Of a DNA stretch of 51,335 nucleotides, positions 9,104-18,802 are shown piece after piece; position 1 is the first letter of the stretch, and every line of letters starts with the position of its first letter. A program made the position numbers and the translations under genes. The notes under the pieces were generated by a model. It saw nothing but the letters and a program-made list of their open reading frames with translations, had not been told where the DNA came from and searched no databases. Source of the DNA: Acanthaster planci (lineage: Eukaryota > Echinodermata > Asteroidea > Valvatida > Acanthasteridae); contig NW_019091661.1 in NCBI RefSeq assembly GCF_001949145.1, forward strand, positions 144,721-196,055, written 5' to 3'.

Positions 9104-10980
9104 GTTTGCAATTGCAGTAGCGCAGCATAAATGGGCCTGGGCATGGCAGCGATCGATCGAACGCAAAGCGCGAGAGCATATGGATAGTATGCAGACGCCT
9201 CTCTTATATGTAATTGCGCCCTCTGTTGGCCATTCATAAAAAAATTAATTTGTTGTATCAAAGAAAAATGTTCACTCAAAATTTGCAATTGTTTTCAGTA
9301 TGTTGTCATCTGATTTCTGATCATGTTTTATCCAACCATATTATTTGTGACATTTACTTTTTTATTCATAAAAAATTTCACGGGAAAATCGAGTGAAGTA
9401 AATGAAACGCAGTGATAAACGAGAAAGATCGTACTTCACAAGTACACGATGTAGTGCAATTTTCATCGGTACACCATATATGTAATAGCTGAAAACCTTC
9501 ACCACGCGACCGAAGTTTCCCGTAGTCCGATAGTAGGCCTACCGGCAATTTGTGGAACTGACAAAATGTGGTAAGAAAGTAGTTAGTTTTGTCTACTATT
9601 TGAGAGCTTTTGTTTGTACATCGTCTTCAGCATTTAGCTGTTTTTACTGCCTTTTCATTTGTCTTCAGTTCAACGGGGGCCCGAAAAAGTTGGACATAAA
9701 CTGCAAATTATGCAAACCGCTGACTGTCGTGACTGTAGTGTAAACGTGGTTAGGCCTGAGTTCATTGTAACATTTTTTACACGAACGGCACGTAGGCCTA
9801 TGCTATTTCTTTGCGTGCGGACCACATGCATGTGCGTATTCGAAGTGTACTTCAATCGGGGATTGTATAATTTGGGGACCCCAGTTCTTGTCGTTTTAAT
9901 CTTCCAAAACTCGTAACCAGCCTTTCCAGGGGTCGTTTTTTTTTGTTTTTTTTTAGAGTGGTGGGGTATTCTGCAATTACTCCTACCATGGATGCTCCTA
10001 CATGTCCTAAACCAACCATGCTAACTTAAATCCACCATGTGTAATAACACTCAAAGTTTCCCGTCCTAATTTCCCTAAAAACTCAAAACCCTGCCCTCTT
10101 CACATCAACCATACTAGGCCTACAGTTATTGAGATGAGCAGGATGTCATAGTCATCAACCAAGGTGAATCCAAAGGCAAAAGTTTAAATGCAGGCCTCCC
10201 TTCTCTAGGAAAGGGTCCCCAAATATACATACAGTTCCCCTTCAACTGGACCTGCCAGTGTTTTCCAGTACATTCACCCTCTAAAGTCAAGTGGAGGTTC
10301 ACAATCCCATACATTTCAATTAAGACAAACTGTCAATAAACGCCAAATCTTGATAAATATAATTTCACATGTTTGATTGAAAACTGTGAATAAACTGCTG
10401 GTTTAACATTGCTTAGGCCTAGGTGTATTGCCCAGGGCATTGTTTGTTGAAAGGACGCTCTCTTGATTTTTGAGCTCAAAATGGCATTAGAGTGTTTGAC
10501 CAAATCGCTGTAGGCCTTTTTATTGCCAAGAAAGTATTGAATCTTCTCAGAGAATGTAAACCCTTGATTTCAGCAAAAGTCAGCATTGACAACTACAAGT
10601 ATTTAAATTCAACTGTTTTGAATGCATTCTGTCCTTGTTTAGGGAAAAGCTTCTCCTTTTAAAATATTCAAAAATTCTTTCCTATTGATCCAGACTTTTC
10701 TTCCTAAGTTTGAGTGCTGCATTTTCCATTTGATTAAAACATAAATTTAGTTTTGTTGCAACATAATGGTAAAGAGGCATACATCAGGGTCCCAAAATTG
10801 GAATGTTTCACTTGAATTTCGTTCTAGTTATAGTGGAACATCTATAAGTTCTTGTTGATTATGCACAGTCATAAGCTGCTTGGACTTAAATTGCATTTAG
10901 ATATGTTCATTTGTCACTGTGCAGAATTATGCTGCCCGTATCATAGTTCGGGAATTGGTAACCAAACAAGAGCAAGAGAT
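9104..10980. other. Divergent intergenic region between RPP21 and COX10
   Basis: 1,877 bp separate the two start codons, so promoters of both genes are expected here. No clear exon was seen, but an untranslated first exon of COX10 is possible. It holds a CTCF-like motif near RPP21 and four TAGGCCTA palindromes between 9534 and 10421. No TATA box can be assigned with confidence. Confidence 0.5.
9216..9229 (-). promoter_or_regulatory. CTCF-like motif in the divergent promoter region
   Basis: The + strand reads GCGCCCTCTGTTGG; its complement CCAACAGAGGGCGC fits the CTCF core CCASYAGRKGGCRS at 13 of 14 positions by hand comparison. It lies 113 bp upstream of the RPP21 start codon. The same word also occurs inside some repeats, and a weaker relative is at about 39068 (CACCCTCTGTTG), so this is a candidate only. 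Confidence 0.3.
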
Positions 10981-11118
10981 ATGCATCAGTTAACACTGAA
11001 GATCCTTCCTCGGTACTCTGGCCTGTTGAGCTGTCTCCTACAGGTCCAGACAAAGCGATCTCTCCATCTTTGTGCTGCAGTCACGCAGCGCATTGGGAAG
11101 AAGAATCGGGCTAAACAG
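10981..11118 (+). CDS. COX10: COX10 exon 1 (presequence)
   Basis: 46 codons from ATG, ending KKNRAKQ at CAG|GTGAGT, phase 0. Rich in Lys, Arg, Leu and Ser with no acidic residue, as expected of a mitochondrial targeting peptide. Upstream in-frame sequence is open, so the real start or an extra 5' exon could differ. Confidence 0.65.
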
Positions 11119-14100
11119 GTGAGTTAATTTAAAACATTTTCAAATTCAATTATGTATAAGTTACGTGATTCATACATGTATGCAAATGTCGAAAGGATTT
11201 TCATTCCAATGTTTTTTACCAAATAGGCACTAAGTTTTTTAGAAAGAGTTCCTTACCTGGTCACCACAGTTCTCAAGTTTTTCAAACACCCAACAAGTTT
11301 TTAAAATGTGACCTAAATTCGACTTTTCTTCAGGCATTTCTAGTTTTCACAAGCTGAACAGACTTGGCTTGAATGAAAACGTACAAGGTAAAGTGGCGTT
11401 TGCTTGGAGGCAAATGCAAGACAGCCGGATACCCAACTCTTGCTTGTTTTCTACTCAAGACTTGGATTATAGATTTTTCTTGTCCTGAAGTTGGTCAAAA
11501 GTGTAGCAATGCCATAAAAAAAACTAAAGGGCATTTGGTGTGTGGTTTGTGACCCTATTTCAAATGTTGGTTTAATCTCTCGTCGTTTGCTTAAACCTCA
11601 TGTAGTTTCAGGAACATTTTCTCCCCAATATGAGACTTTTTTCTCAGTGCAACTCCTTTTTTTGCCAGGCAAACATCAGATTCTTGACCATGAGGTCAAA
11701 GTTTATCACGTTTCCATTTATTCCTGAGTGTTAATATGTGAGCTGAGTTGTTTGTTGACTCTTTCCAAGCCGCAAAGGTTTTTCTCCGGGTTCTCCAGTT
11801 TCGTTACTCCCTAAACATCATCACCTTTGATCTGTGGCTGTACTCTGTGGCCAGATATGGGTCCTTTTCTGCCTGGCTATGGGGCCTTTGTATATCCTTG
11901 GCCCGACCACACACTACACACAACAGCTGTCTATGTTATTTTTCCTTGCAGCTGTAAGTTAGGATTTTTTTATTGGAATTGTTGTAGAGTTTTAATTTAG
12001 GTTTTCTAACACAATTTTGTGGAGACTTTTCTGTCATTTAAATGCATATAATTTCTATTATTGTAATGCACTCATGAACATTGAATGGAATGAGTGCAAT
12101 ATAAATTAAATGAATTATTATTATTACTATTTGTATTATGGTTTTGCCCTAACCAAACATAAACACTGTATACTCAGTGCTTGTCCAAGAGCTTGTGAAA
12201 AACTTCACCAGCTTACTCCGGTGGGACTTGAATCCACAACCTCCTGCTTATTAGTGCAGACGTCTTGACCACTCGACCACCGAGCTTGCCATGGTCGGCT
12301 GGCAGGTGTAGCAGCGGGTACCGTAAACAATTTAAAGATGTACTTTGCGTTTGAGAGATGTGAATTTCTGTTATGAGTTTTGCCCTTATCCAACATATAT
12401 ATTTATAAGTTAGGATTTCTCATCCCCATAGAGCTATAAATAAAGAACTGGAGCGCTGACTTACATGTATGTACAAAGTGATGCCTGCTGGGCACATCCA
12501 TGTATGTGCACAAACCTATGGAAAACTCGAAATTTTGTATACAGTAGCTTTTATATGGCGATTCCCATATCTGCAGCTGTATTCTAAAGCAATGCATCAA
12601 GAAAGCCGATACACAAAAAACCTAAATGCATAATCCGTAAATGAGCATTTAATTTTGCTACATGTAGGCACAAACATCTCAAACACAAGCACACATGCAT
12701 TGCAGATAAATTTCACTGTGATTATTTTAATCGGATTTTTATCAGTGTGGGATGCACTTTGCATAATGCGGTATTCATCTGATTTCAAATATTCTACAAG
12801 CAAGCTCACTGATTCAAAATATCTGTGCCCAGGACGACGGCGGCAAATTTTCTCCTCACGGAAGATGAGAAATTAGTGCTGTAGTAATTTAATGTAAATT
12901 TCTGGTAGTCCTTCAGATACAAAGGTAAAATAAACGGAAAAAATTAGGAGCTTTAGATTAAACCAAACCTGAACTCAAAGCCAACAGCTGGAAAAAGCCT
13001 TAGGGGCACATTGATCATCTCATCGACTGCCATTTGGTCGCATCTGCACAGGTAACAAGTAAATATGTATCTTCAGCCATCAAGCCTTATCCCGTTCCAA
13101 GCAGCAAAGCTGACATGCAGCCAACGATGCCCAATCCAACACACCCTTACCAGATGCATTCTGCGGAACTGGCAGCCTCCCCCGACCCTTCGGCAACCAT
13201 CCAGGATCTCAACCGGAGGGTGGAGACGGCCATCCAGAGCACCCTGGACCAGGTCACCCCCTGCCCCATTGAGCCCAAAGACGGGAACAAGGCGGAAGGG
13301 GAAGGGGAGGTGGCTGAGCCCAGCCAGGGCCAGTGGAGGGAACAGAGGGTTGCATTGGGTCAGCTCCCATCCTTGTATCTGCAGCTATCAAAGAGCAGAC
13401 TTACAGGTGATCACATAGGGCTCATTCATCAATTTATAACTTTGCAGTCGGAAAATGGGACTTCATTGTTTTGTAGAATATAAACCTTTCAATGATTTGT
13501 AACATTTAGGAGTAATAAAAAGTCACTTAAAGAGTCTCTAATTTTGATATAATTATTCACTAACCCTTAGGGATTAAGTTAGGGAGCGTAATTTTTTTAA
13601 ATGAGTTTCAAAATCTAACGATGGAAAAGATCAAGAAATTACTTTTAAAAATGCCTTTTGTAACTTCATTTATATGTATAGATCTCTGAGTAGAACAGAA
13701 CTTTTTAACAAGGATTTTTTTTAAATTTGAATATATATGTTCTTCCAAAATACAAAATCTGAAAACTGGCCTGCCCTTCAAATGTTAGTTTCACACGTTG
13801 CATGCAATTGACAGTTCTGAGGATGGTTCCCTTGTCCTATTTCCCCATCGGTAGGATTAGTGGTCATCTCGGCATTGGCAGGCTACGGTATGGCTCCAGG
13901 TGTGTTTGAGTTGTCGACATGTGCTCTCACAGCATTGGGAACCTTCCTGACGTCGTCCTCAGCAAACACCATCAATCAGGTAAGAGCAAGGACGTAGCTG
14001 TTCAGCCATGTCCAAATTTACTGGCTGTGGCTGAGTTGTACCCCAGTCTATGTGAATCGGGCAGCAGTGGCTTCCAGGGGCCCAAATACCGGGTCTGTCC

Positions 14101-17100
14101 ACAGCCAAGTAATTTTCAGGGATGAGATTTTTCAGAATTTTTCCTGTTTTTGGGATTTTTCAAACGGTCCCTTCATATATGGAAAATTCTGAGTTGACCA
14201 TAAAGGTGTTTTTACTTATAATAAATAACATATAGAGCAGTTCTGAGATAAATGATGGGTTGAAACATATACATATAGAGCACACAGTCAATCCTAGGAT
14301 ATGAACCAGATGATTTTGCCTGCTACTTATTATTGTATGAGCAGTGAATATATGCTCCTTTACCGAATCGGAGTTGGGACGAGTCATACTTGACTAATTG
14401 GCATTGCATAATCACTGGGTGACCAACTCTCTGTGGGCCAGCTGGTTGGGAGCCACATCCATCAAGTCATACATGTCCCTTTACAGAGGGCCAATGTGTA
14501 ACATCATTTTGAACCAGGAAGTGTAGTGCAAACGGATGGTGTACGTGCGCATTTTGGTTCATGCGCTGGTGGTGCTAATGCCTTTCACACACATTATTAT
14601 GACGTATTCACTTTGATAGTCTGTAGGGAAAAAAATTCTGAAACAGTTGATGTGATACTAGTGTTGGTTTGTGCTGAAGTTTGTTTGGCATTGGGGAAGA
14701 GCGCCTGTGTATTGGGGAAGAGCGCCTGTGTAGTGGAGAAGATCACCTGTGTAGTGGAGAAGATCACCTGTGTATTGGGGAAGATCACCTGTGTATTGGG
14801 GAAGAGCACCCATGAAGTGGTGAAGAGCACCTGTGTAGTAGGGACGAGCACCTGTGTAGTGGGGAAGAGCACCTGTATATTGGGGAAAAGCACCTGTGTA
14901 GTAGGGATGAGCACCCGTGTAGTGGGGAAGAGCACCTGTGTAGTGGGGAAGAGCACCTGTGTAGTGGGGAAGAGCACCTGTGTAGTGGGGAAGAGCACCT
15001 GTGTAGTGCGGAAGAGCACCTGTGTAGTGGGAAAAGCACCTGTGTATTGACAGAATCATTGCTGTCTCTTTCTTGCAGTACTTTGAGGTTCCATATGATT
15101 CGCAGATGGCTAGAACAAGAAACAGGGTTCTTGTTAAAGGGTTGTTGAGGTAAGGAAAATAAGGGAAACTTACAGATCACAGATTTATGAATTCCAATGT
15201 TTGATGTGATAAAATCCTAAGTTCCATAACAAAAGGTAAATATTGAATGCAATTCTGTGTATTGAATGTACCGTGAATCCAGTTGGTATGCAGGGCTAAA
15301 AATAGCCAAAGTTTGTTATTTTGAATGGAGGTTTTCAGTGTCCCATGTACATTTTATGTAGACATAGAAATGTTGTTATCTTTCCTGAAAGTAAAAGATA
15401 ACTTCTTCTCATCATTTCATTTTGACACATTAACAGTGTACATGTTCATCCTTGGAATTGTGAAAGTGCTGTAATTTACCCATAACTCTGTAAAATTCTG
15501 ATTCTGTAGAATAAAGAAACACAATTTTTTAGAAATCCAAGAGATATGAAGCTTGTTGAGCTCCGCATATTCCTGTACCCTTCACCCATACAGAATTCTT
15601 GCTAAAACCCTGGCTCAGTTTACCAACATAGCATGTTATCATTGTCAAATGCTGTGAGGCTATGGATTTGTGCACCTTTTGATGAAAATAAGACCACATA
15701 CTCTGCACTAGGCGGATGCGAACCAGTGTTGCACTGGATATCTTGTGAGTGGTCACATATTGTATTATACCACTGTGCTGTGCGCACATACCATCTTACA
15801 GAGAATAAATAAAAATCAATTTATCAACCCGCACCCAGGGGCACATGAAATTTCACAATATGGGCCATAAAAATGCCATAATGCTCAGGATGGGCAATAC
15901 GGACAGCATACGAATCATTCATGCATTAGAGGTGGTATGGAATGCGTACAAAGATGGTTGATGTCTGATAGTGAACCAGTTCGATATTCCAACGATGCAT
16001 ACCCAAAATGAAGCGCATTCCGAGGTCATTGGAGAACAGCAGTATGAGCACATGAGTTCTGCCATATCAGCTTGGTGATATGCCAACCTGTACAGGTGCT
16101 TTCTCTCAAACGACTTTGCCTTCTGAAATGCTGAACTACCTTTTTCAATCAGCAATTTTTTTTTTACGCTATAGAGGGATCCCAATACAATGCTTTTAGC
16201 ATTGATCTGCGCACTTCTGCATTTGAAAACGAGGCTGTATGTGTCAGCTTCAATTCTTAATATAATTAGACGATTGAGACACAAAATAGAAAAAGGTATG
16301 TTAAATTAAGACTTTTCAGGCTGCACATTTCTGGGGAAGAGTCTTTCCGGATGACTTGACACGTGAAATCAAAAGAAAAAATCACGGCAATATACCACAA
16401 ACTGATGTACCTGTGATGGTCGTTTATCTGCATGTGCATTGAGCGTGGTTTAAACTGAAATGGCGTCACACTTACAAACAGGATACTGTATGTACTGTGT
16501 CGACTCGCGGGTGCGCACAACGAAGTTCGACATAGAGAGCATCGGTTTTGATGCGGATATGCGCAGACGATGCTAATGTGAAATCCCTCTGTTTGTAGCA
16601 GTTGATTCTTTACATTTCCATAGACATTCAGTACTCTGTCATTCAGAAATGAGTATGATTCCTGCAGTACTGCTCTACTTTCATCACTTATTGTACTTTT
16701 GAACATGTCCCAGTTCTTGCTATCAGCAATATCTTACCAACGTTCATGCAGAAAGGCCATTTAATCTAGCAAAGCGAACTAATACTGCAAGGGCAAATTA
16801 ATCTAACAAAGCCAATCAGTGTTTCCCCCAGGAATTTCTTAAAGCGCAGTGAGCTGCTACGCTATAACGCTTTGGGGGAAACACTGCCAATGTAATGTAG
16901 CAAGGCCAATCTCATGTAGCAAGGCCAATCTCATGTAGTAAGGCCNNNNNNNNNNNNNNNNNNNNNNNNNNNNNNNNNNNNNNNNNNNNNNNNNNNNNNN
17001 NNNNNNNNNNNNNNNNNNNNNNNNNNNNNNNNNNNNNNNNNNNNNNNNNNNNNNNNNNNNNNNNNNNNNNNNNNNNNNNNNNNNNNNNNNNNNNNNNNNN

Positions 17101-18802
17101 NNNNNNNNNNNNNNNNNNNNNNNNNNNNNNNNNNNNNNNNNNNNNNNNNNNNNNNNNNNNNNNNNNNNNNNNNNNNNNNNNNNNNNNNNNNNNNNNNNNN
17201 NNNNNNNNNNNNNNNNNNNNNNNNNNNNNNNNNNNNNNNNNNNNNNNNNNNNNNNNNNNNNNNNNNNNNNNNNNNNNNNNNNNNNNNNNNNNNNNNNNNN
17301 NNNNNNNNNNNNNNNNNNNNNNNNNNNNNNNNNNNNNNNNNNNNNNNNNNNNNNNNNNNNNNNNNNNNNNNNNNNNNNNNNNNNNNNNNNNNNNNNNNNN
17401 NNNNNNNNNNNNNNNNNNNNNNNNNNNNNNNNNNNNNNNNNNNNNNNNNNNNNNNNNNNNNNNNNNNNNNNNNNNNNNNNNNNNNNNNNNNNNNNNNNNN
17501 NNNNNNNNNNNNNNNNNNNNNNNNNNNNNNNNTCTGATGTAGCAAGGCCAATCTAATGTAGCAAGGCCAATCTAATGTAGCAAGGCCGATCTAATGTAGC
17601 CAGGTCAGTCTAATGTAGCGAGACCAATCATTGCATTTGCATTTGTCTTGGCAGTCCTCTCCATGCCGTCAGCTTTGCCGCAGTGGTCGGCTCAGCAGGA
17701 GTAGGCACCCTGGCCTTGACTGTCAATCCCCTAGCAGCAGCCATAGCCGCTAGCACCTGGGCTCTGTATGTGGCAGTCTACACGCCCATGAAGCGGCTAA
17801 GCATCGTCAATACCTGGGTCGGGGCTGTAGTGGGTGCGCTACCACCTGTGATTGGATGGGCAGCCTGTACTGGGGGGCTGGAGCCAGGTGTGTTGACAGA
17901 GCTAAACACTCTTACTTCAATAGTGCATTCATGTCAAGTTTTAACGGTTTTTATTTGTCGTCATTGCTTGGCTGTCTCAGAAAAAACTTTAAGGCGTCTA
18001 GCATGTGCTTTTATAATTTGAATTTTTTCACTGAAAATATCACCATCTTTTAATTGATGATTTTAGATCCACCAAGATATGTTCCTTGATTTCATTTTAA
18101 TATTTCTGAATTCTTTCTGAACCAAAACAAAATAAAACTGACCCTGCTGGGATACGAAGCTCAGTGGTTAAGGTTTATAATGCCTGATCAACAGGTCAGG
18201 GGTTCGAATCCCATCATGGGACACACGTTGTGATCCTGGCAAGCCAGTTTGCCGTCATTTGCCTCTCTCTGCTCCAGAGTGTAAGTGAGTGCTGATGAGA
18301 GTAGAGAGGGTTGATGTGCTTGATCAGCCATAAAAGCCTGAAACAGCGGCATCAAGCTGTGTAATAAATACCCCTTACTATTTTAGGTGCACTCTTGATG
18401 GCCGGCTTCCTGTACTGCTGGCAGTTCCCCCACTTCAACGCCCTGAGCTGGAACCTGCGTAGTGACTACTCGCGTGGTGGGTACCGCATGATGGCCACCA
18501 CCAACCCTGCCCTCTGCCGGCGGGTGGCCCTGCGCCACTGCGTGGCCACACTGGGCCTGAGCAGCGGTCTGGCCCCGCTGCTGGGCCTGACCACCTGGAC
18601 CTTCGCCCTGGACTCCCTGCCCCTCAACCTCTGGCTGGTCTACCTGGGCTGGCGGTTCCACCGGCGGGCCGACAGCAAGTCGGCCAAGCAGCTCTTCAAG
18701 TTCACCCTGCTGCACCTGCCTCTCCTGATGCTGTTGCTCCTGATTAGTAAGAAGAGCCTGCACCCCGAGCAGGCCGTCAAAGTGGCCCCTGGAACATTAT
18801 GA
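10981..18802 (+). CDS. COX10: COX10, protoheme IX farnesyltransferase (heme O synthase), complete
   Basis: A multi-pass inner mitochondrial membrane enzyme of the UbiA family. It adds a farnesyl group to heme B to make heme O, the precursor of heme A for cytochrome c oxidase. Six coding exons: 10981-11118, 13052-13406, 13855-13979, 15079-15149, 17655-17887, 18387-18802. They give 445 aa, close to human (about 443). All junctions are GT-AG and in phase. The N-terminus ([25 protein letters not shown]) is basic and hydrophobic like a mitochondrial presequence; residues about 47-150 are a variable linker. Core motifs: NQYFEVPYD at 205-213 followed by MARTRNR, the Asp-rich prenyltransferase site; [20 protein letters not shown]; and [11 protein letters not shown] then [10 protein letters not shown] in the last exon. 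The start is the least certain point, because the frame is open upstream to about 10852. Confidence 0.93.
11955..11967. repeat. Target-site duplication, left
   Basis: TAAGTTAGGATTT, identical to 12406-12418. Confidence 0.6.
11968..12405 (-). mobile_element. Retroposon-like insertion with 13-bp target-site duplication in COX10 intron 1
   Basis: The 438-bp segment is bounded by exact direct repeats TAAGTTAGGATTT (11955-11967 and 12406-12418). On the - strand it contains a tRNA-like segment, complement of about 12215-12292, with an A-box-like GGTGGTCGAGTGG and a B-box-like GTGGATTCAAGTCCC. The + strand has an ATTATTATTATT run near 12115-12127. The words TTTTGCCC(T/A) and CCAA-CAT occur near both 12141 and 12378, so it may be composite. 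Likely a tRNA-derived SINE; no coding sequence. Confidence 0.6.
12406..12418. repeat. Target-site duplication, right
   Basis: TAAGTTAGGATTT, identical to 11955-11967. Confidence 0.6.
13052..13406 (+). CDS. COX10: COX10 exon 2 (linker)
   Basis: The acceptor is CTGCACAG|GTAACA and the donor is CTTACAG|GTGATC, phase 1. It encodes a poorly conserved Pro/Glu/Gly-rich linker and then [15 protein letters not shown], which parallels DLPGILARLSKIKLT of human COX10 and leads into the first membrane helix. Confidence 0.85.
13855..13979 (+). CDS. COX10: COX10 exon 3 (helix 1, helix 2 start)
   Basis: The acceptor is CATCGGTAG|GATTAG and the donor is AATCAG|GTAAGA. It encodes [15 protein letters not shown] and ends in SSSANTINQ, the Asn that opens the Asp-rich active-site motif. 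Confidence 0.92.
14495..14620. repeat. Interspersed repeat family A, copy 3, in COX10 intron 3
   Basis: This shares ACATCATTTTGAACCAGGAA followed by GTGTAGTGCAAA, GTGCGCA, GGTTCATGCGC and GCTAATGCCTTTCAC with the CPSF4 copies. It has more substitutions and small deletions. Same orientation as the other copies. No terminal repeats or coding sequence recognised. Confidence 0.55.
14692..15048. repeat. 21-bp minisatellite in COX10 intron 3
   Basis: About 17 head-to-tail units with the core GAGCACCTGTGTAGTGGGG, one unit about 20 bp. Units at the left differ more (GCGCCTGTG, GATCACCTG) than those at the right, where several adjacent units are identical, suggesting expansion at the right end. Because 21 is a multiple of three, long open frames appear on both strands; these are artefacts. 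Confidence 0.95.
15079..15149 (+). CDS. COX10: COX10 exon 4 (active-site motif)
   Basis: The acceptor is TTTCTTGCAG| and the donor is TTGAG|GTAAGG. It encodes [20 protein letters not shown], the Asp-containing prenyl-diphosphate/Mg binding loop. Its acceptor lies just 30 bp past a 21-bp minisatellite. Confidence 0.93.
16817..16886. repeat. Inverted repeat in COX10 intron 4
   Basis: CAGTGTTTCCCCCAGG on the left pairs with GGGGGAAACACTG on the right, with inner pairing of AAAGCG and CGCTTT. About 70 bp in total, a small foldback element beside the 19-bp satellite. Confidence 0.55.
16892..17626. repeat. 19-bp satellite array interrupted by an assembly gap
   Basis: Units of AATCTAATGTAGCAAGGCC lie on both sides of the gap: about 2.5 units to the left and about 5 to the right. 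Diverged relatives (ATCTAGCAAAGCGAA, ATCTAACAAAGCCAATC) occur from about 16765. The gap almost certainly hides more of the array, so the true intron length is unknown. Confidence 0.85.
16946..17532. other. Assembly gap (587 N)
   Basis: A run of undetermined bases inside the 19-bp satellite. Any translation across it is meaningless. COX10 exons on either side join in phase, so no coding exon needs to be missing. Confidence 0.99.
17655..17887 (+). CDS. COX10: COX10 exon 5
   Basis: The acceptor is GTCTTGGCAG| and the donor is GAGCCAG|GTGTGT. It encodes [43 protein letters not shown] and [11 protein letters not shown], all diagnostic for the CtaB/COX10 group. Confidence 0.93.
18141..18372 (+). 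mobile_element. tRNA-derived SINE in COX10 intron 5
   Basis: A tRNA-like head has an A box (AGCTCAGTGGTTAAGG) and a B box (GGTTCGAATCCC). A body follows, ending in TGTGTAATAAATACC just upstream of the last exon's acceptor. The acceptor-stem halves do not pair, so this is not a functional tRNA. No clear target-site duplication was found. Confidence 0.65.
18387..18802 (+). CDS. COX10: COX10 exon 6 (terminal)
   Basis: The acceptor is ACTATTTTAG|. It encodes [39 protein letters not shown], two further membrane helices and [13 protein letters not shown], ending in TGA at 18800-18802. The exon is markedly GC-rich compared with its introns. The open frame on the opposite strand is a shadow of it. 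Confidence 0.95.

Noticed and set aside
12215-12292. Possible minus-strand tRNA gene
   Set aside because: Lies inside an insertion with target-site duplications, and no full cloverleaf could be drawn.
14526-15180. Long overlapping open frames with 7-residue repeats
   Set aside because: They follow the 21-bp minisatellite in three registers and on both strands; the region is a COX10 intron.
15919-16706. Two neighbouring minus-strand frames of 121 and 146 codons
   Set aside because: No recognisable family, no splice context, in an intron of COX10; composition looks non-coding.
16931-17551. 206-codon minus-strand frame
   Set aside because: Consists almost wholly of undetermined bases.
18143-18215. 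Possible tRNA gene
   Set aside because: A and B boxes are present but the acceptor stem does not pair and a SINE body follows.
18383-18763. Minus-strand Gln/Gly-rich frame
   Set aside because: Shadow of the GC-rich last COX10 exon.
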